Below the pieces are notes generated by a model, which was given only the letters and a program-made list of their open reading frames with translations, was not told the DNA's origin and did not search any database. A stretch of 64,000 nucleotides of DNA from Halieaceae bacterium. Its GTDB lineage: Bacteria; Pseudomonadota; Gammaproteobacteria; Pseudomonadales; Halieaceae. Made by a program: the position numbers and the translations under genes. Shown here piece after piece: positions 46,932-56,426 of this stretch. Within the stretch, counting starts at the first letter, position 1. Every line of letters starts with the position of its first letter. The DNA lies in assembly GCA_016744355.1 (NCBI GenBank), contig JADGEN010000001.1, positions 55,743-119,742 of the forward strand. Direction: 5' to 3'.

Positions 46932-47849
46932 ATGCACCAGGCGGTTTTGTTACAAGAGGCGGTAGAGGCTCTGGTGACCACAGCGAGCGGTTTCTATGTC
47001 GATGGAACGTTTGGTCGAGGTGGACACAGTCAGGCCGTCCTCAATCTCCTCGATAGCAATGGTCACTTGTTGGCCGTAGATAAGGATCCTGCCGCGTGCG
47101 CCGTAGCGCAACAATTGAGCTTGAGTGAGCCCCGTTTCGAGTTTTATCACGGGTCTTTCACTGCACTCCCCCATCAACTGCGTGGGATGGGGATCGACGC
47201 AGTTGATGGCATTTTATTGGACCTTGGTGTTTCTAGCCCGCAATTGGACGACAGTGAGCGAGGCTTTAGTTTTATGAATGACGGGCCGCTGGATATGCGC
47301 ATGGATACAACCACTGGTCAAACTGCAGCCCAGTGGTTGTCCACTGTGGCGGAGGCAGACCTTGCCCGGGTGCTTAAAGAATATGGAGAAGAGCGCTTCT
47401 CGCGTCGTATCGCTGCTGCAATCGTCAGCGCAAGGCAAGAGGAAGCCATTACCACTACCGCAATGCTGTCGAAAATTGTCACTGAGGCAAACCCGAAATG
47501 GGAGAAACATAAGCATCCCGCCACTCGCTCTTTTCAGGGTATTCGTATCCATATCAACCGTGAGCTGGAGGATTTAAAAGACCTGCTGGCGGCGGCGATA
47601 GATTTGCTCAGTGTTGGTGGTCGCTTGGTTGTTATTAGTTTCCACTCTCTTGAAGACAGGCTGGTAAAGCGCTTTATGCGCGATATGTCCCGCGGAACGC
47701 CGGTTCCAATGGGCGTTCCAATAAGAGACTCGGAGCTTAATCGGCGCATGAGAATCGTTGGTAAGGCTGTTAAAGCGAGCGTAGAAGAGGTCGAGGGAAA
47801 TGTTCGGTCCAGAAGCGCCGTGCTGCGTGTAGCTGAAAAAATATGTTGA
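46932..47849 (+). CDS. rsmH: 16S rRNA N4-methyltransferase RsmH (MraW)
   Basis: SAM-dependent methylation of C1402 N4 in 16S rRNA, acting on the same base as RsmI. I choose ATG 46932 over GTG 46923, because AGGTGG at 46921-46926 is five bases ahead of it. The 305 residues include HQAVLLQEAVEALV, VDGTFGRGGHS, LLDLGVSSPQLDDSERGFSF and GRLVVISFHSLEDRLVKRFM. Immediately after mraZ. Confidence 0.94.
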   Translation: MHQAVLLQEAVEALVTTASGFYVDGTFGRGGHSQAVLNLLDSNGHLLAVDKDPAACAVAQQLSLSEPRFEFYHGSFTALPHQLRGMGIDAVDGILLDLGVSSPQLDDSERGFSFMNDGPLDMRMDTTTGQTAAQWLSTVAEADLARVLKEYGEERFSRRIAAAIVSARQEEAITTTAMLSKIVTEANPKWEKHKHPATRSFQGIRIHINRELEDLKDLLAAAIDLLSVGGRLVVISFHSLEDRLVKRFMRDMSRGTPVPMGVPIRDSELNRRMRIVGKAVKASVEEVEGNVRSRSAVLRVAEKIC

Positions 47850-47870
47850 TCAATGTTCGGGTGATGCAAG

Positions 47871-48191
47871 GTGGGTAAAGCGAAAGTGAAGTCTGCTCCA
47901 GCAAGCATAGAGTCGCGTAACAAAACGCGACTGATGTGGACGAATGCCGGAGTCATGTGCCTGATTGTGGTTTGTGCATTTGGCGTTATCCAGACATCTC
48001 ATGCCTGCCGTCAGTTGTACGCGCAGCTGCAGATTCTCGAAGCTTCCCGGTGGTATATGGAGGAAGACTATGGTCGCCTCTTGTTGGAGCAAAGTACCTG
48101 GGCTTCTTACCGTCGTGTTGAGCAGGTCGCGGAACGCGATTTGGGAATGCAGCCACCGGCAGTCAGTGACTTGAAGGTTTTCGTCGAGTGA
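47871..48191 (+). CDS. ftsL: Cell division protein FtsL
   Basis: Small bitopic divisome protein that pairs with FtsB and FtsQ to activate FtsWI. The 106 residues have a basic cytoplasmic N-terminus, one transmembrane helix (AGVMCLIVVCAFGVIQTSH), then a coiled coil and the LLLEQSTWASYRRVEQVAERDLGM region. GTG start at 47871. Overlaps ftsI by 4 bases (GTGA). Confidence 0.92.
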   Translation: MGKAKVKSAPASIESRNKTRLMWTNAGVMCLIVVCAFGVIQTSHACRQLYAQLQILEASRWYMEEDYGRLLLEQSTWASYRRVEQVAERDLGMQPPAVSDLKVFVE

Positions 48192-49918
48192 AAAAGAAGG
48201 TTAACCAGCCTGTTGCGCTCTGGCGATTCTATGTCGTTATATTTGTGCTCTGCTCGATGCTCACCTTGTTGGTAGGCAGGATACTTTCTCTGCAAGTACT
48301 GGACGTTGATCGTGGCTATGAGTTTTTGCAGGGGCAAGGTGAGATGCGCTCTGTGCGCACAGTTGAAATTCCAGCCTATAGGGGCATGATTTCTGACCGT
48401 CGTGGTGAGCCGTTGGCGGTCAGTACGCCGGTTGTGTCTATCTGGGCGAATCCTAAAGTGCTGCACACGTCTGAAAGGCTTCCAGAGTTGGCTCAAGCTC
48501 TTGGGATGCCCTTGAAAACGCTGGCCGATAAGCTGTCTCGATATAAGAACAAGCAGTTTATGTACTTGTCACGTCATCAAGTGCCAGCAGATGCCCGGGT
48601 AGTGCTGCAAAAACGTATTAAGGGTGTTTATGGTGAGAGAGAGTATCGCCGGTTCTATCCTGCCGGGGAAGTCGCTGCACAACTGGTGGGATTTACCAAT
48701 CTGGACGATGAGGGGATTGGCGGTCTGGAGCTTTCTTATAACGATTGGTTGATGGGTAAGCCGGGTAAAAAGAAAATCATCAAGGATTTACACGGTGATG
48801 TGGTACGAGATATTGGTGTTCTCGAGGAGGCCAGGCCTGGTAAAGACATCACGCTGAGTATCGATTTGCGTCTGCAATATTTACAGCAACGGGAGTTACA
48901 GAAAGCCATCGCACTGAATGGTGCTAGCTCAGGCTCCATTGTTACTCTGGATGCAAAAACTGGCGAAGTTCTGGCCATGGTGAACTACCCTGTCTACAAC
49001 CCTAACAACCGAAAGAATATGCGCCCTGCGGATATGCGCAACCGCGCAATGACTGATGTCTATGAGCCGGGCTCCACGATGAAGGCGCTCACCCTGGTTG
49101 CTGCGCTGGAAAGTGGAAAATATACAACGAGTACGATGATTGATACGACGCCGGGAACAATTTGGGTGGGTAGAAAGCAGTTTCGCGACTATCGCAATTA
49201 CGGTGAAATTAGCGTCTCTCGAATAGTAGAAAAATCCAGTCAAGTGGGTATTACCAAGATTGCACAGGATATCGGTCATGAACCGATCTGGAATGTGTTT
49301 AGTCGCTTTGGTATTGGCCAGTCTCCCAGTACCGGGTTTCCGGGGGAGAGCTCAGGGAGGTTGCCGACGCGACCTAAATGGCATGCGATAGAAAAAGTTA
49401 CGCTGGCGTTTGGTTATGGGTTAACGGCAACACCCCTACAGTTGGCGCATGCATTTAGTGTGTTTGCGAATAATGGAATGCAGCAACCTGTTTCCCTGCT
49501 GGCCCTTGACGGAGAGCAGCCTCCGGGAAGTCCCATAATTACACCTCAGCTGGCCCAGGCTGTATTGGAGGTTCTACACTCCGTGACAGGGAAAGATGGC
49601 ACGGCTCAAAAAGCGCGTGTTGCCGGTTACGCGGTTGGTGGGAAAACGGGCACCGTGCATAAGGCAGTTGCCGGTGGATACGCTGAAGACAAATACGTTG
49701 CTCTGTTTGCTGGCGTTGCTCCTATCGAAAACCCCCGTATCGTCACAGTCGTTGTTATCAATGAGCCTAAAGGCGAGAACCATGGCGGTGGCTCAGTTGC
49801 AGCACCCATATTTTCGAGCGTGGTAGAGGGCGCCCTACGATTGCTTAACGTGGCTCCTACCGAAACCGAGGCTGTAGTCACTGTTGGTGCATCCGAAGTG
49901 AAAGTGGGGGCAGCCTAG
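48188..49918 (+). CDS. ftsI: Division-specific peptidoglycan transpeptidase FtsI (PBP3)
   Basis: Septal transpeptidase that crosslinks peptidoglycan with FtsW. The 576 residues have a cytoplasmic start, one transmembrane helix, the pedestal domain (YRGMISDRRGEPLAVSTPV), and the transpeptidase domain with catalytic SxxK at Ser296-Lys299 (GSTMK) and KTG at 486-488. The second motif, expected as SxN, reads Ser350-Ser351-Gln352 (EKSSQVGITK). GTG start overlapping ftsL by 4 bases; its stop overlaps the murE GTG by one base. Confidence 0.95.
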   Translation: MKKKVNQPVALWRFYVVIFVLCSMLTLLVGRILSLQVLDVDRGYEFLQGQGEMRSVRTVEIPAYRGMISDRRGEPLAVSTPVVSIWANPKVLHTSERLPELAQALGMPLKTLADKLSRYKNKQFMYLSRHQVPADARVVLQKRIKGVYGEREYRRFYPAGEVAAQLVGFTNLDDEGIGGLELSYNDWLMGKPGKKKIIKDLHGDVVRDIGVLEEARPGKDITLSIDLRLQYLQQRELQKAIALNGASSGSIVTLDAKTGEVLAMVNYPVYNPNNRKNMRPADMRNRAMTDVYEPGSTMKALTLVAALESGKYTTSTMIDTTPGTIWVGRKQFRDYRNYGEISVSRIVEKSSQVGITKIAQDIGHEPIWNVFSRFGIGQSPSTGFPGESSGRLPTRPKWHAIEKVTLAFGYGLTATPLQLAHAFSVFANNGMQQPVSLLALDGEQPPGSPIITPQLAQAVLEVLHSVTGKDGTAQKARVAGYAVGGKTGTVHKAVAGGYAEDKYVALFAGVAPIENPRIVTVVVINEPKGENHGGGSVAAPIFSSVVEGALRLLNVAPTETEAVVTVGASEVKVGAA

Positions 49919-51429
49919 TGATTACTAGCTCACAGGTGGCCAGGCCTAATATGTCTCTTGCGGACCTGTTGTGCGCATCTGGAGCGCGAGCCGCTGAAGT
50001 GTTGGGGGCGGACGAACTTCAGGTGAGCGGTATTGCGCTGGATAGTCGGCTTGTTCGTCCCGGAGACTTGTTTGTTGCGGTTCCCGGTGAGCAGCACGAC
50101 GGTCGGCATTTTATCGAACAGGCTGTCGCAAATGGAGCGGTTGCAGTGGTTGCTGAACCCCCCGTAGATGCCTATATAGATGATGTTTCTGTGCCGGTGC
50201 TGGAGCAGGTAGAGCTGTCTCAGGATGTCGGAGTGTTGGCCGCCAAGTTTTATGGTGAACCCAGTCGCTCTTTGCATATGGTCGGAATTACTGGCACCAA
50301 CGGAAAAACTACAACCAGCTGGTTGGCCGCTCAGCTGGCAAGAGCGGCGGGTTCTCGCTGCGGCGTGATTGGTACCTTGGGCGCTACAATAGACAACGAA
50401 ATAGCTGAAGCAAATAACACAACGCCCGATGCCATTTCACTGCAGAAACAGCTGGCTAACTGGAAAGAAGAGGGTGTAACCGCTGTCTGCATGGAAGTCT
50501 CCTCGCATGCTTTGGTGCAAGGGCGGGTCAACGGCGTTGCCTTTGAAACCGCGGTGTTTACCAACCTCTCTCATGACCACCTGGATTATCACGGCAACAT
50601 GGCCGCGTACGGACGAGCCAAGTTACAGTTATTTATGACCGAGGGGCTGACGCACGCGATTGTAAATCTGGATGACGATTACAGTGTGCAGTTGCTCAAG
50701 GTTGTAAAAAGCGATGTAGCCATTACTACTTATTCTGCCACCGGCAACCCTGCCGCGGATGTGGTTATTTCCGGTGCTCTCTATCATTCGGCTGGAGTAT
50801 CGGCACATATTGATAGTCCCTGGGGAAACGGTGAAATTCAAAGCCCGCTGATGGGTGACTTCAATCTCGCCAATTTGGCTGCCGCCCTTTGCGCTGTTGC
50901 AATAATGGGTGGTGATTTTAAAGCTTTGCTAACTGCAGTAGTGGACCTGGAAGCGGTTCCAGGGCGAATGCAGCTCATTCCAAATACATTGGATGTGCAG
51001 GTGATTGTGGATTATGCCCATACACCGGATGCCTTGAAGCAGGTTCTGCTGGCTCTCAAAACCCATGTGTCGGGCCGGCTCATAACTGTTTTTGGTTGTG
51101 GTGGCGATCGCGATAACACCAAGCGGGCCATCATGGGGAGAGTAGGCTGCGAATTTTCCGACAGCTGCATAGTTACCAGTGACAATCCGCGCAGTGAAGA
51201 TCCTATGGCGATTCTTCGTGACATCGAATCGGGGTGCTTCGGTAACTATCAGTTCCAAGTGGATCGTGCAGAAGCTATCGCCAGTGCAATTGCCGAAGCT
51301 ATGCCCGGGGATTGTGTGTTGATAGCGGGCAAGGGGCATGAAGACTACCAGATAATTGGTACTGAGCGTCTTCACTTCAGTGACGAAGAGCAGGCTGTTG
51401 CCGCTTTGGCCCTGAGAGGTTCCTCATGA
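49918..51429 (+). CDS. murE: UDP-MurNAc-tripeptide synthetase MurE
   Basis: Adds the third residue of the stem peptide; the DNPRSEDP motif shows the meso-diaminopimelate form. ATP site GITGTNGKTTTSWLAAQLA, the LSHDHLDYHGNMAAYGRAK block and FGCGGDRDNTKR are intact. The GTG at 49918 gives 503 residues; a GTG/ATG alternative at 49951 (MSLADLL) agrees well with shorter relatives and remains possible. Starts at the ftsI stop and overlaps murF by 4 bases. Confidence 0.95.
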   Translation: MITSSQVARPNMSLADLLCASGARAAEVLGADELQVSGIALDSRLVRPGDLFVAVPGEQHDGRHFIEQAVANGAVAVVAEPPVDAYIDDVSVPVLEQVELSQDVGVLAAKFYGEPSRSLHMVGITGTNGKTTTSWLAAQLARAAGSRCGVIGTLGATIDNEIAEANNTTPDAISLQKQLANWKEEGVTAVCMEVSSHALVQGRVNGVAFETAVFTNLSHDHLDYHGNMAAYGRAKLQLFMTEGLTHAIVNLDDDYSVQLLKVVKSDVAITTYSATGNPAADVVISGALYHSAGVSAHIDSPWGNGEIQSPLMGDFNLANLAAALCAVAIMGGDFKALLTAVVDLEAVPGRMQLIPNTLDVQVIVDYAHTPDALKQVLLALKTHVSGRLITVFGCGGDRDNTKRAIMGRVGCEFSDSCIVTSDNPRSEDPMAILRDIESGCFGNYQFQVDRAEAIASAIAEAMPGDCVLIAGKGHEDYQIIGTERLHFSDEEQAVAALALRGSS

Positions 51430-52796
51430 TGCGTGCATGGACTTTGTCCGAGTTGGAGGCGCCATTGGACGCTCAACTTTTAGGCGTTGATACCACGGTC
51501 GTTGGCGTGTCGACTGATAGTCGCTCTATTGCGGCTGGCGAATTGTTTGTTGCCCTGCAAGGGGAAAACTTTGACGGTCATGAATATCTCGAACAGGTAG
51601 AGCAGGCTGCAGCTGCCGGAGCGGTAGTGAGTGTTAATTCCACATCCGCCCTGCCACAGTTGAGAGTCGAAGATACACAGCGGGCGTTGGGTTTGCTCGG
51701 TGCTTATAATCGCAAAGATTTTTCTGGCAAGGTAGTGGCCATTACCGGTAGTGGCGGAAAAACGACGGCTAAGAATCTGGTTGCTGCAATATTGGCGAAG
51801 AAAGGTTGCACGCTTGCCACGGAAGGTAATTTCAATAATGAAATTGGCGTTCCATTCACGCTTTTGAAACTGGCTCCTGAGCATCAATTTGCAGTCGTGG
51901 AAATGGGCGCGGCTCGTGCAGGCGATATTGAATGGTTGGTGGCTTTGGGGCGACCATCGGTAGCCGTTTTGTTGAATGCCATGCCGGCACACTTGGAAAG
52001 TTTCGGCAGTGTGGAAGATGTCGCGCAGGCCAAGGCGGAAATCTTTGATCAATTGCAGGCGGGTGATACTGCTGTTTTCAATGCTGATCAAAAATTTGCC
52101 TCGCAGTGGCGAGAACGCGCTGGAGATGCTGTGATCCTGGACTTTGGTATTTCGCAATCATCAGCTGCTGTTCGAGCAATAAACATTCAGGCTCGAGGTT
52201 TTTCTGGCGTTAGCTTTACTGCTGTGACGCCGAAAGGTGAGATTGCAGTGAACCTGCAATTATCCGGCACTCACAACGTGTCTAATGCACTCGCGGCCAT
52301 CGCTGTTGGCTTGGCCTGTGAAGTACCGCTCAATGACATCAAAACTGGACTGGCTAGTGTGTCGGCGGTTTCGGGCCGCTTGGCTCTTGTTGAAACCAGC
52401 AGCGGGGCAACGTTGGTGGACGACTGTTACAACGCGCAACCAGGTTCAGTGAAGGCTGCGATTGATCTACTTGCTAAGTCCAAAGGGCGGCGCACCCTGG
52501 TGTTGGGCGCGATGAAAGAGCTGGGCCCGGATAGTGAGTCTTTACATATTGAAGTGGCGGAGTACGCACGGGACTCCGGCATCGAGCAAATGTGGGGCGT
52601 CGGTACGCAGTTGCGTTCAGCGATACAAACTTTTGGGGACGGCGGAAAGTACTTTTCCAGCCGTGAGACGGCAATTGAGAATGTGTCCGAAGTTTTTAGT
52701 AAGGGAGACACGGTTTTGGTGAAAGGCTCTCGCAGTGCGGGCATGGAGTTGGTTTTAAAGGCAATTTCCGTCGCGAAACCGGTGGGGGGACACTGA
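51426..52796 (+). CDS. murF: UDP-MurNAc-tripeptide-D-Ala-D-Ala ligase MurF
   Basis: Adds D-Ala-D-Ala to the tripeptide precursor, giving the pentapeptide. The 456-residue protein has the N-domain STDSRSIAAGELFVALQGENFDGHEY, ATP site ITGSGGKTTAKNL, NFNNEIGVPFTLLKL and DCYNAQPGSVKAAID. ATGA overlap with murE; mraY follows after 3 bases. Confidence 0.96.
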   Translation: MMRAWTLSELEAPLDAQLLGVDTTVVGVSTDSRSIAAGELFVALQGENFDGHEYLEQVEQAAAAGAVVSVNSTSALPQLRVEDTQRALGLLGAYNRKDFSGKVVAITGSGGKTTAKNLVAAILAKKGCTLATEGNFNNEIGVPFTLLKLAPEHQFAVVEMGAARAGDIEWLVALGRPSVAVLLNAMPAHLESFGSVEDVAQAKAEIFDQLQAGDTAVFNADQKFASQWRERAGDAVILDFGISQSSAAVRAINIQARGFSGVSFTAVTPKGEIAVNLQLSGTHNVSNALAAIAVGLACEVPLNDIKTGLASVSAVSGRLALVETSSGATLVDDCYNAQPGSVKAAIDLLAKSKGRRTLVLGAMKELGPDSESLHIEVAEYARDSGIEQMWGVGTQLRSAIQTFGDGGKYFSSRETAIENVSEVFSKGDTVLVKGSRSAGMELVLKAISVAKPVGGH

Positions 52797-52799
52797 CGC

Positions 52800-53882
52800 A
52801 TGTTGTTATTTCTAGCGGAATATCTCACTCAGTTCGAAGCTGGCTTTCGAGTATTTCAGTATCTTACTTTTCGCGGCATTCTCGGCGCCGGCACGGCTCT
52901 CGCTATTTCTATGTTGGTGGGGCCAACTATGATTCGCCGCTTGAACTATCACCAGGTTGGACAGGCAGTGCGCTCCGACGGACCGGAGAGTCATCTGGTT
53001 AAAGCGGGAACTCCCACCATGGGTGGTGCTCTCATTCTTGTCGCCATAGCGGTTAGTACAGTTTTGTGGGCAGACCTGCGCAACCCATATATTTGGATCG
53101 TATTGCTTGTCACCGGTGTCTTCGGTGCCGTGGGTTGGGTCGACGATTATCGAAAAGTGATCGAGAAAGATTCCCGCGGTCTACCTGCACGTTGGAAGTA
53201 TTTATGGCAGTCGGTGGCGGGTTTGGCGGCAGCGCTGTATTTGTACTTTGCATTTGATACGGCGGTAACTACCGAGTTGTATCTCCCTTTCTTCAAAGAC
53301 TTCGCCTGGCAAATGGGTCCCTTGTTTGTAGTGCTAACTTACTTTGTCATCGTAGGCTCCAGCAATGCGGTAAACCTGACAGACGGTCTGGATGGCCTGG
53401 CCATCTTACCCACTGTATTGGTTGGCACTGCACTGGGTGTGATCGCTTACCTGACAGGGCACGTGGAGTTTTCCAGTTACCTCAATATTCCTTATGTGGC
53501 TGGCAGCGGTGAGCTCGTTGTTTTTTGTGGTGCGATGGCCGGAGCGGGTCTTGGATTTTTGTGGTTTAACACTTATCCAGCGCAAGTTTTTATGGGTGAT
53601 GTGGGCGCTTTAGCGCTGGGCGCGGCTCTGGGAACAGTGGCGGTAATAACCCGTCACGAAATAGTGTTTTTTATTATGGGTGGGATATTCGTACTTGAGA
53701 CTGTGTCAGTCATTCTTCAGGTTGCGTCTTTTAAACTGACAGGCAAGCGCCTGTTTCGCATGGCACCCATACATCATCATTTTGAGCTTAAAGGATGGCC
53801 AGAGCCGCGCGTCATCGTGCGTTTTTGGATTATTACAGTCATGTTGGTCCTGTTTGGACTGGCTACATTGAAGTTGCGGTAG
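52800..53882 (+). CDS. mraY: Phospho-MurNAc-pentapeptide translocase MraY
   Basis: Inner-membrane transferase that makes lipid I. Ten hydrophobic helices are expected and visible; the catalytic DD pair is in [10 protein letters not shown], and the other conserved loops [43 protein letters not shown] and [13 protein letters not shown] are intact. The 360-residue length is exact for the family. Located between murF and murD. Confidence 0.97.
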   Translation: MLLFLAEYLTQFEAGFRVFQYLTFRGILGAGTALAISMLVGPTMIRRLNYHQVGQAVRSDGPESHLVKAGTPTMGGALILVAIAVSTVLWADLRNPYIWIVLLVTGVFGAVGWVDDYRKVIEKDSRGLPARWKYLWQSVAGLAAALYLYFAFDTAVTTELYLPFFKDFAWQMGPLFVVLTYFVIVGSSNAVNLTDGLDGLAILPTVLVGTALGVIAYLTGHVEFSSYLNIPYVAGSGELVVFCGAMAGAGLGFLWFNTYPAQVFMGDVGALALGAALGTVAVITRHEIVFFIMGGIFVLETVSVILQVASFKLTGKRLFRMAPIHHHFELKGWPEPRVIVRFWIITVMLVLFGLATLKLR

Positions 53883-53889
53883 AGACGGA

Positions 53890-55260
53890 GTGAGTTCGCC
53901 GGTGAGTCAAAATGTTATTGCAAGCAACGCCAATACAGTGGTGCTGGGGCTGGGAGTTACCGGACTCTCCTGCGCACGCTATCTGGCGCGGTGCGGGCAG
54001 ACGTTCACAGTGGTTGATACCCGATCTGAACCACCCGGGCTGGATGAGTTGCTCAGTGAGTTTCCTCACGTGCCGATTTTCCTGGGCGACGTTCCAGCCG
54101 CAGTGGTTGAAAACGCCGGCGAACTTGTTGTCAGTCCCGGCCTTTCACTGGATGAGCCACTGGTACTAAAAGCTATAGCAGCAGGAGTCGATGTTGTTGG
54201 CGACATCGACTTGTTTATGCGCGAAGCCAGTGCTCCTGTTGTCGGCATAACCGGGTCTAACGCGAAATCTACAGTGACCGAGTTACTGGGGCAGATGGCG
54301 CGCGAGAGCAGTTTGAATGTAGCGGTGGGAGGAAATCTCGGAACGCCAGCTTTGGATCTGCTGAGCGAAGACTGTGAGCTGTATGTGTTGGAGTTGTCCA
54401 GCTTTCAGTTGGAGCGGGCAGGTCAATTAAATCTGGCGGTAGCCACCGTATTGAATGTTAGTGAAGATCATTTGGATCGGCACGGTAGCCTGCAAAATTA
54501 TCATCGGGCCAAGCACAGAGTATTTACCGGCGCCAAGGCGGTGGTCGTGAATAAGAATGATTCACTAACAACGCCACTTGTTGCGCCCAGTGTTGATGTT
54601 ATTGCGTGGGGTATGGGTAAGCCAGACCTTGGCGGGTTCGGAATACGCCGCGATGAAGGTGAGGAATATCTGTGCTACCAGTTTGAAACACTCATGCCTG
54701 TTTTCGATCTCGGCCTACTGGGGCGTCACAATATTGCCAATGCGCTGGCAGCACTCGCGCTTGGTAAAGCTGTAGGTTTGCAGATGCCCGCTATGCTAAA
54801 GGTGTTGCGAGAATTTCAGGGGCTGGAGCATCGTTGCCAGCCGGTGGCAGAAATTGGTGGCGTCTCCTACGTCAATGATTCCAAGGGCACCAACCCGGGC
54901 GCGACCGAAGCGGCTATCAGAGGCTTGGGTGCTGGCAGAAATATCGTATTGATAGCCGGTGGCGTGGGTAAAGGCGCGGACTTTAGTCAGCTGCGAGAGT
55001 CTGTCGCGGCACACTGCAAGCTACTCGTCCTATTTGGAGAAGCTGCAGAGGAAATGCGAGAGAGCCTTCGGCAGGGCACCGAAGTCGTTATTGTCGACTC
55101 TTTGCAGAGTGCTGTATCCATCGCTGCACAAAACAGCGTTGACGGTGATTGCGTGTTGCTGTCTCCTGCCTGTGCCAGCTTTGATATGTTCGACGGGTAT
55201 ATGGAGCGCGGTGAAGCTTTTGTTCGAGCGGTCTCTGAGTTGCGGGGCGAAGTTCAATGA
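53890..55260 (+). CDS. murD: UDP-MurNAc-L-Ala-D-Glu ligase MurD
   Basis: Adds D-glutamate to UDP-MurNAc-L-alanine. The 456 residues include the N-domain VVLGLGVTGLSCARYL, P-loop ITGSNAKSTVTELLG (the NAKS form, known in some relatives), ELSSFQLE and NDSKGTNPGATEAAI. GTG at 53890 follows mraY after seven bases; overlaps ftsW by 4 (ATGA). Confidence 0.95.
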   Translation: MSSPVSQNVIASNANTVVLGLGVTGLSCARYLARCGQTFTVVDTRSEPPGLDELLSEFPHVPIFLGDVPAAVVENAGELVVSPGLSLDEPLVLKAIAAGVDVVGDIDLFMREASAPVVGITGSNAKSTVTELLGQMARESSLNVAVGGNLGTPALDLLSEDCELYVLELSSFQLERAGQLNLAVATVLNVSEDHLDRHGSLQNYHRAKHRVFTGAKAVVVNKNDSLTTPLVAPSVDVIAWGMGKPDLGGFGIRRDEGEEYLCYQFETLMPVFDLGLLGRHNIANALAALALGKAVGLQMPAMLKVLREFQGLEHRCQPVAEIGGVSYVNDSKGTNPGATEAAIRGLGAGRNIVLIAGGVGKGADFSQLRESVAAHCKLLVLFGEAAEEMRESLRQGTEVVIVDSLQSAVSIAAQNSVDGDCVLLSPACASFDMFDGYMERGEAFVRAVSELRGEVQ

Positions 55261-56426
55261 GCAGTTCTCGCGCCATTGCAGTGCCCGCATCATTGTCGGT
55301 TGATCCGGTTCTGATGTTGATGGGCTTGGCATTACTGATGGTTGGTCTGGTGGCGATTACCTCTGCATCGATAGAGTATGCAGACTTTCACTATCGCACG
55401 CCCTGGTATCACAGCATTCGACAAATTGTTTATATCACCATCGGGGTTGTAACTGCCTATGCCGTTTACCGGGTGCCGCTGGATTTTTGGCTGAAAACAG
55501 GTTGGATCTGGTTATTTCTCGCTCTGGCACTTTTACTTATTGTGCTGATTCCCGGTATCGGTCGTGAAGTGAATGGAAGCCAGCGCTGGTTGCCTATAGG
55601 TTCATTTACATTGCAACCTTCAGAGTGTGCAAAGCTGGCGCTGGTAGTTTACCTGGCAGGCTATCTTGTACGAAAAGAACACGAAGTCAGACATGAGTGG
55701 ATGGGTTTTCTCAAGCCTATGGCTGTGCTTTTTGCACTCACTTTGTTGCTAATGGTAGAGCCAGATTTTGGCGCTACTGTCATCGTTGCCGGTACTGCAT
55801 TTGGAATGATCTTTCTGGCGGGCGTAAAGTTGCGGCATTTCATGCTGGTGTTATTCGGTGCCATTGGTGCGTTACTGGTGCTGGTGTTGAGTGCTCCTTA
55901 CAGAGTAAAACGCTTGACCGCTTATACTGATCCATGGGCTGATCCATTCGACACAGGTTTTCAGCTTACCCAGTCACTAATCGCCTTTGGTCGTGGCGAA
56001 TGGTTTGGCGTGGGCCTGGGTAACAGTATCCAAAAGCTGTTCTATCTCCCCGAAGCCCACACAGACTTCGTTTTTTCAATCTGGGCTGAAGAGACTGGTT
56101 TCGTCGGTGCCATGTTTGTTATTGCTCTCTATGTAGTCTTGATTTCAAGAATTATGTGGGTGGGGAAGAAAGCAGCAGAAGCGCGTAAGTTATTCGGTGC
56201 TTATATTTGCTACGGCGTCACTTTAATCTTTACCGGGCAGGCTTTTGTCAATATGGGGGTCAGCTCGGGACTGCTACCTACCAAGGGCTTAACGCTGCCA
56301 TTTGTTAGTTACGGTGGAACGAGTCTCATCGTTTGCTGTTGCATGCTGGCATTTGTTATGCGGGTAGAACTTGAGACAAGAACAGGTAACAAACGGCTGG
56401 TTAAAAAGAAGAGGAGAGTTAAATGA
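55257..56426 (+). CDS. ftsW: Septal peptidoglycan polymerase FtsW
   Basis: SEDS-family glycosyltransferase that polymerises septal glycan in complex with FtsI. Ten hydrophobic helices; conserved features include NGSQRWLPIGSFTLQPSECAKLALV, the EPDFGATVIV loop with the catalytic-type Asp, AHTDFVFSIWAEETGFVGA and LPTKGLTLPFVSYGGTSLI. Length 389. Overlaps murD and murG by 4 bases each. Confidence 0.96.
   Translation: MSSSRAIAVPASLSVDPVLMLMGLALLMVGLVAITSASIEYADFHYRTPWYHSIRQIVYITIGVVTAYAVYRVPLDFWLKTGWIWLFLALALLLIVLIPGIGREVNGSQRWLPIGSFTLQPSECAKLALVVYLAGYLVRKEHEVRHEWMGFLKPMAVLFALTLLLMVEPDFGATVIVAGTAFGMIFLAGVKLRHFMLVLFGAIGALLVLVLSAPYRVKRLTAYTDPWADPFDTGFQLTQSLIAFGRGEWFGVGLGNSIQKLFYLPEAHTDFVFSIWAEETGFVGAMFVIALYVVLISRIMWVGKKAAEARKLFGAYICYGVTLIFTGQAFVNMGVSSGLLPTKGLTLPFVSYGGTSLIVCCCMLAFVMRVELETRTGNKRLVKKKRRVK

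Noticed and set aside
54250..54275. MurD P-loop reads NAKST instead of NGKST
   Set aside because: I recall this variant in Pseudomonas-type MurD; it is not a defect, and all other motifs are intact.
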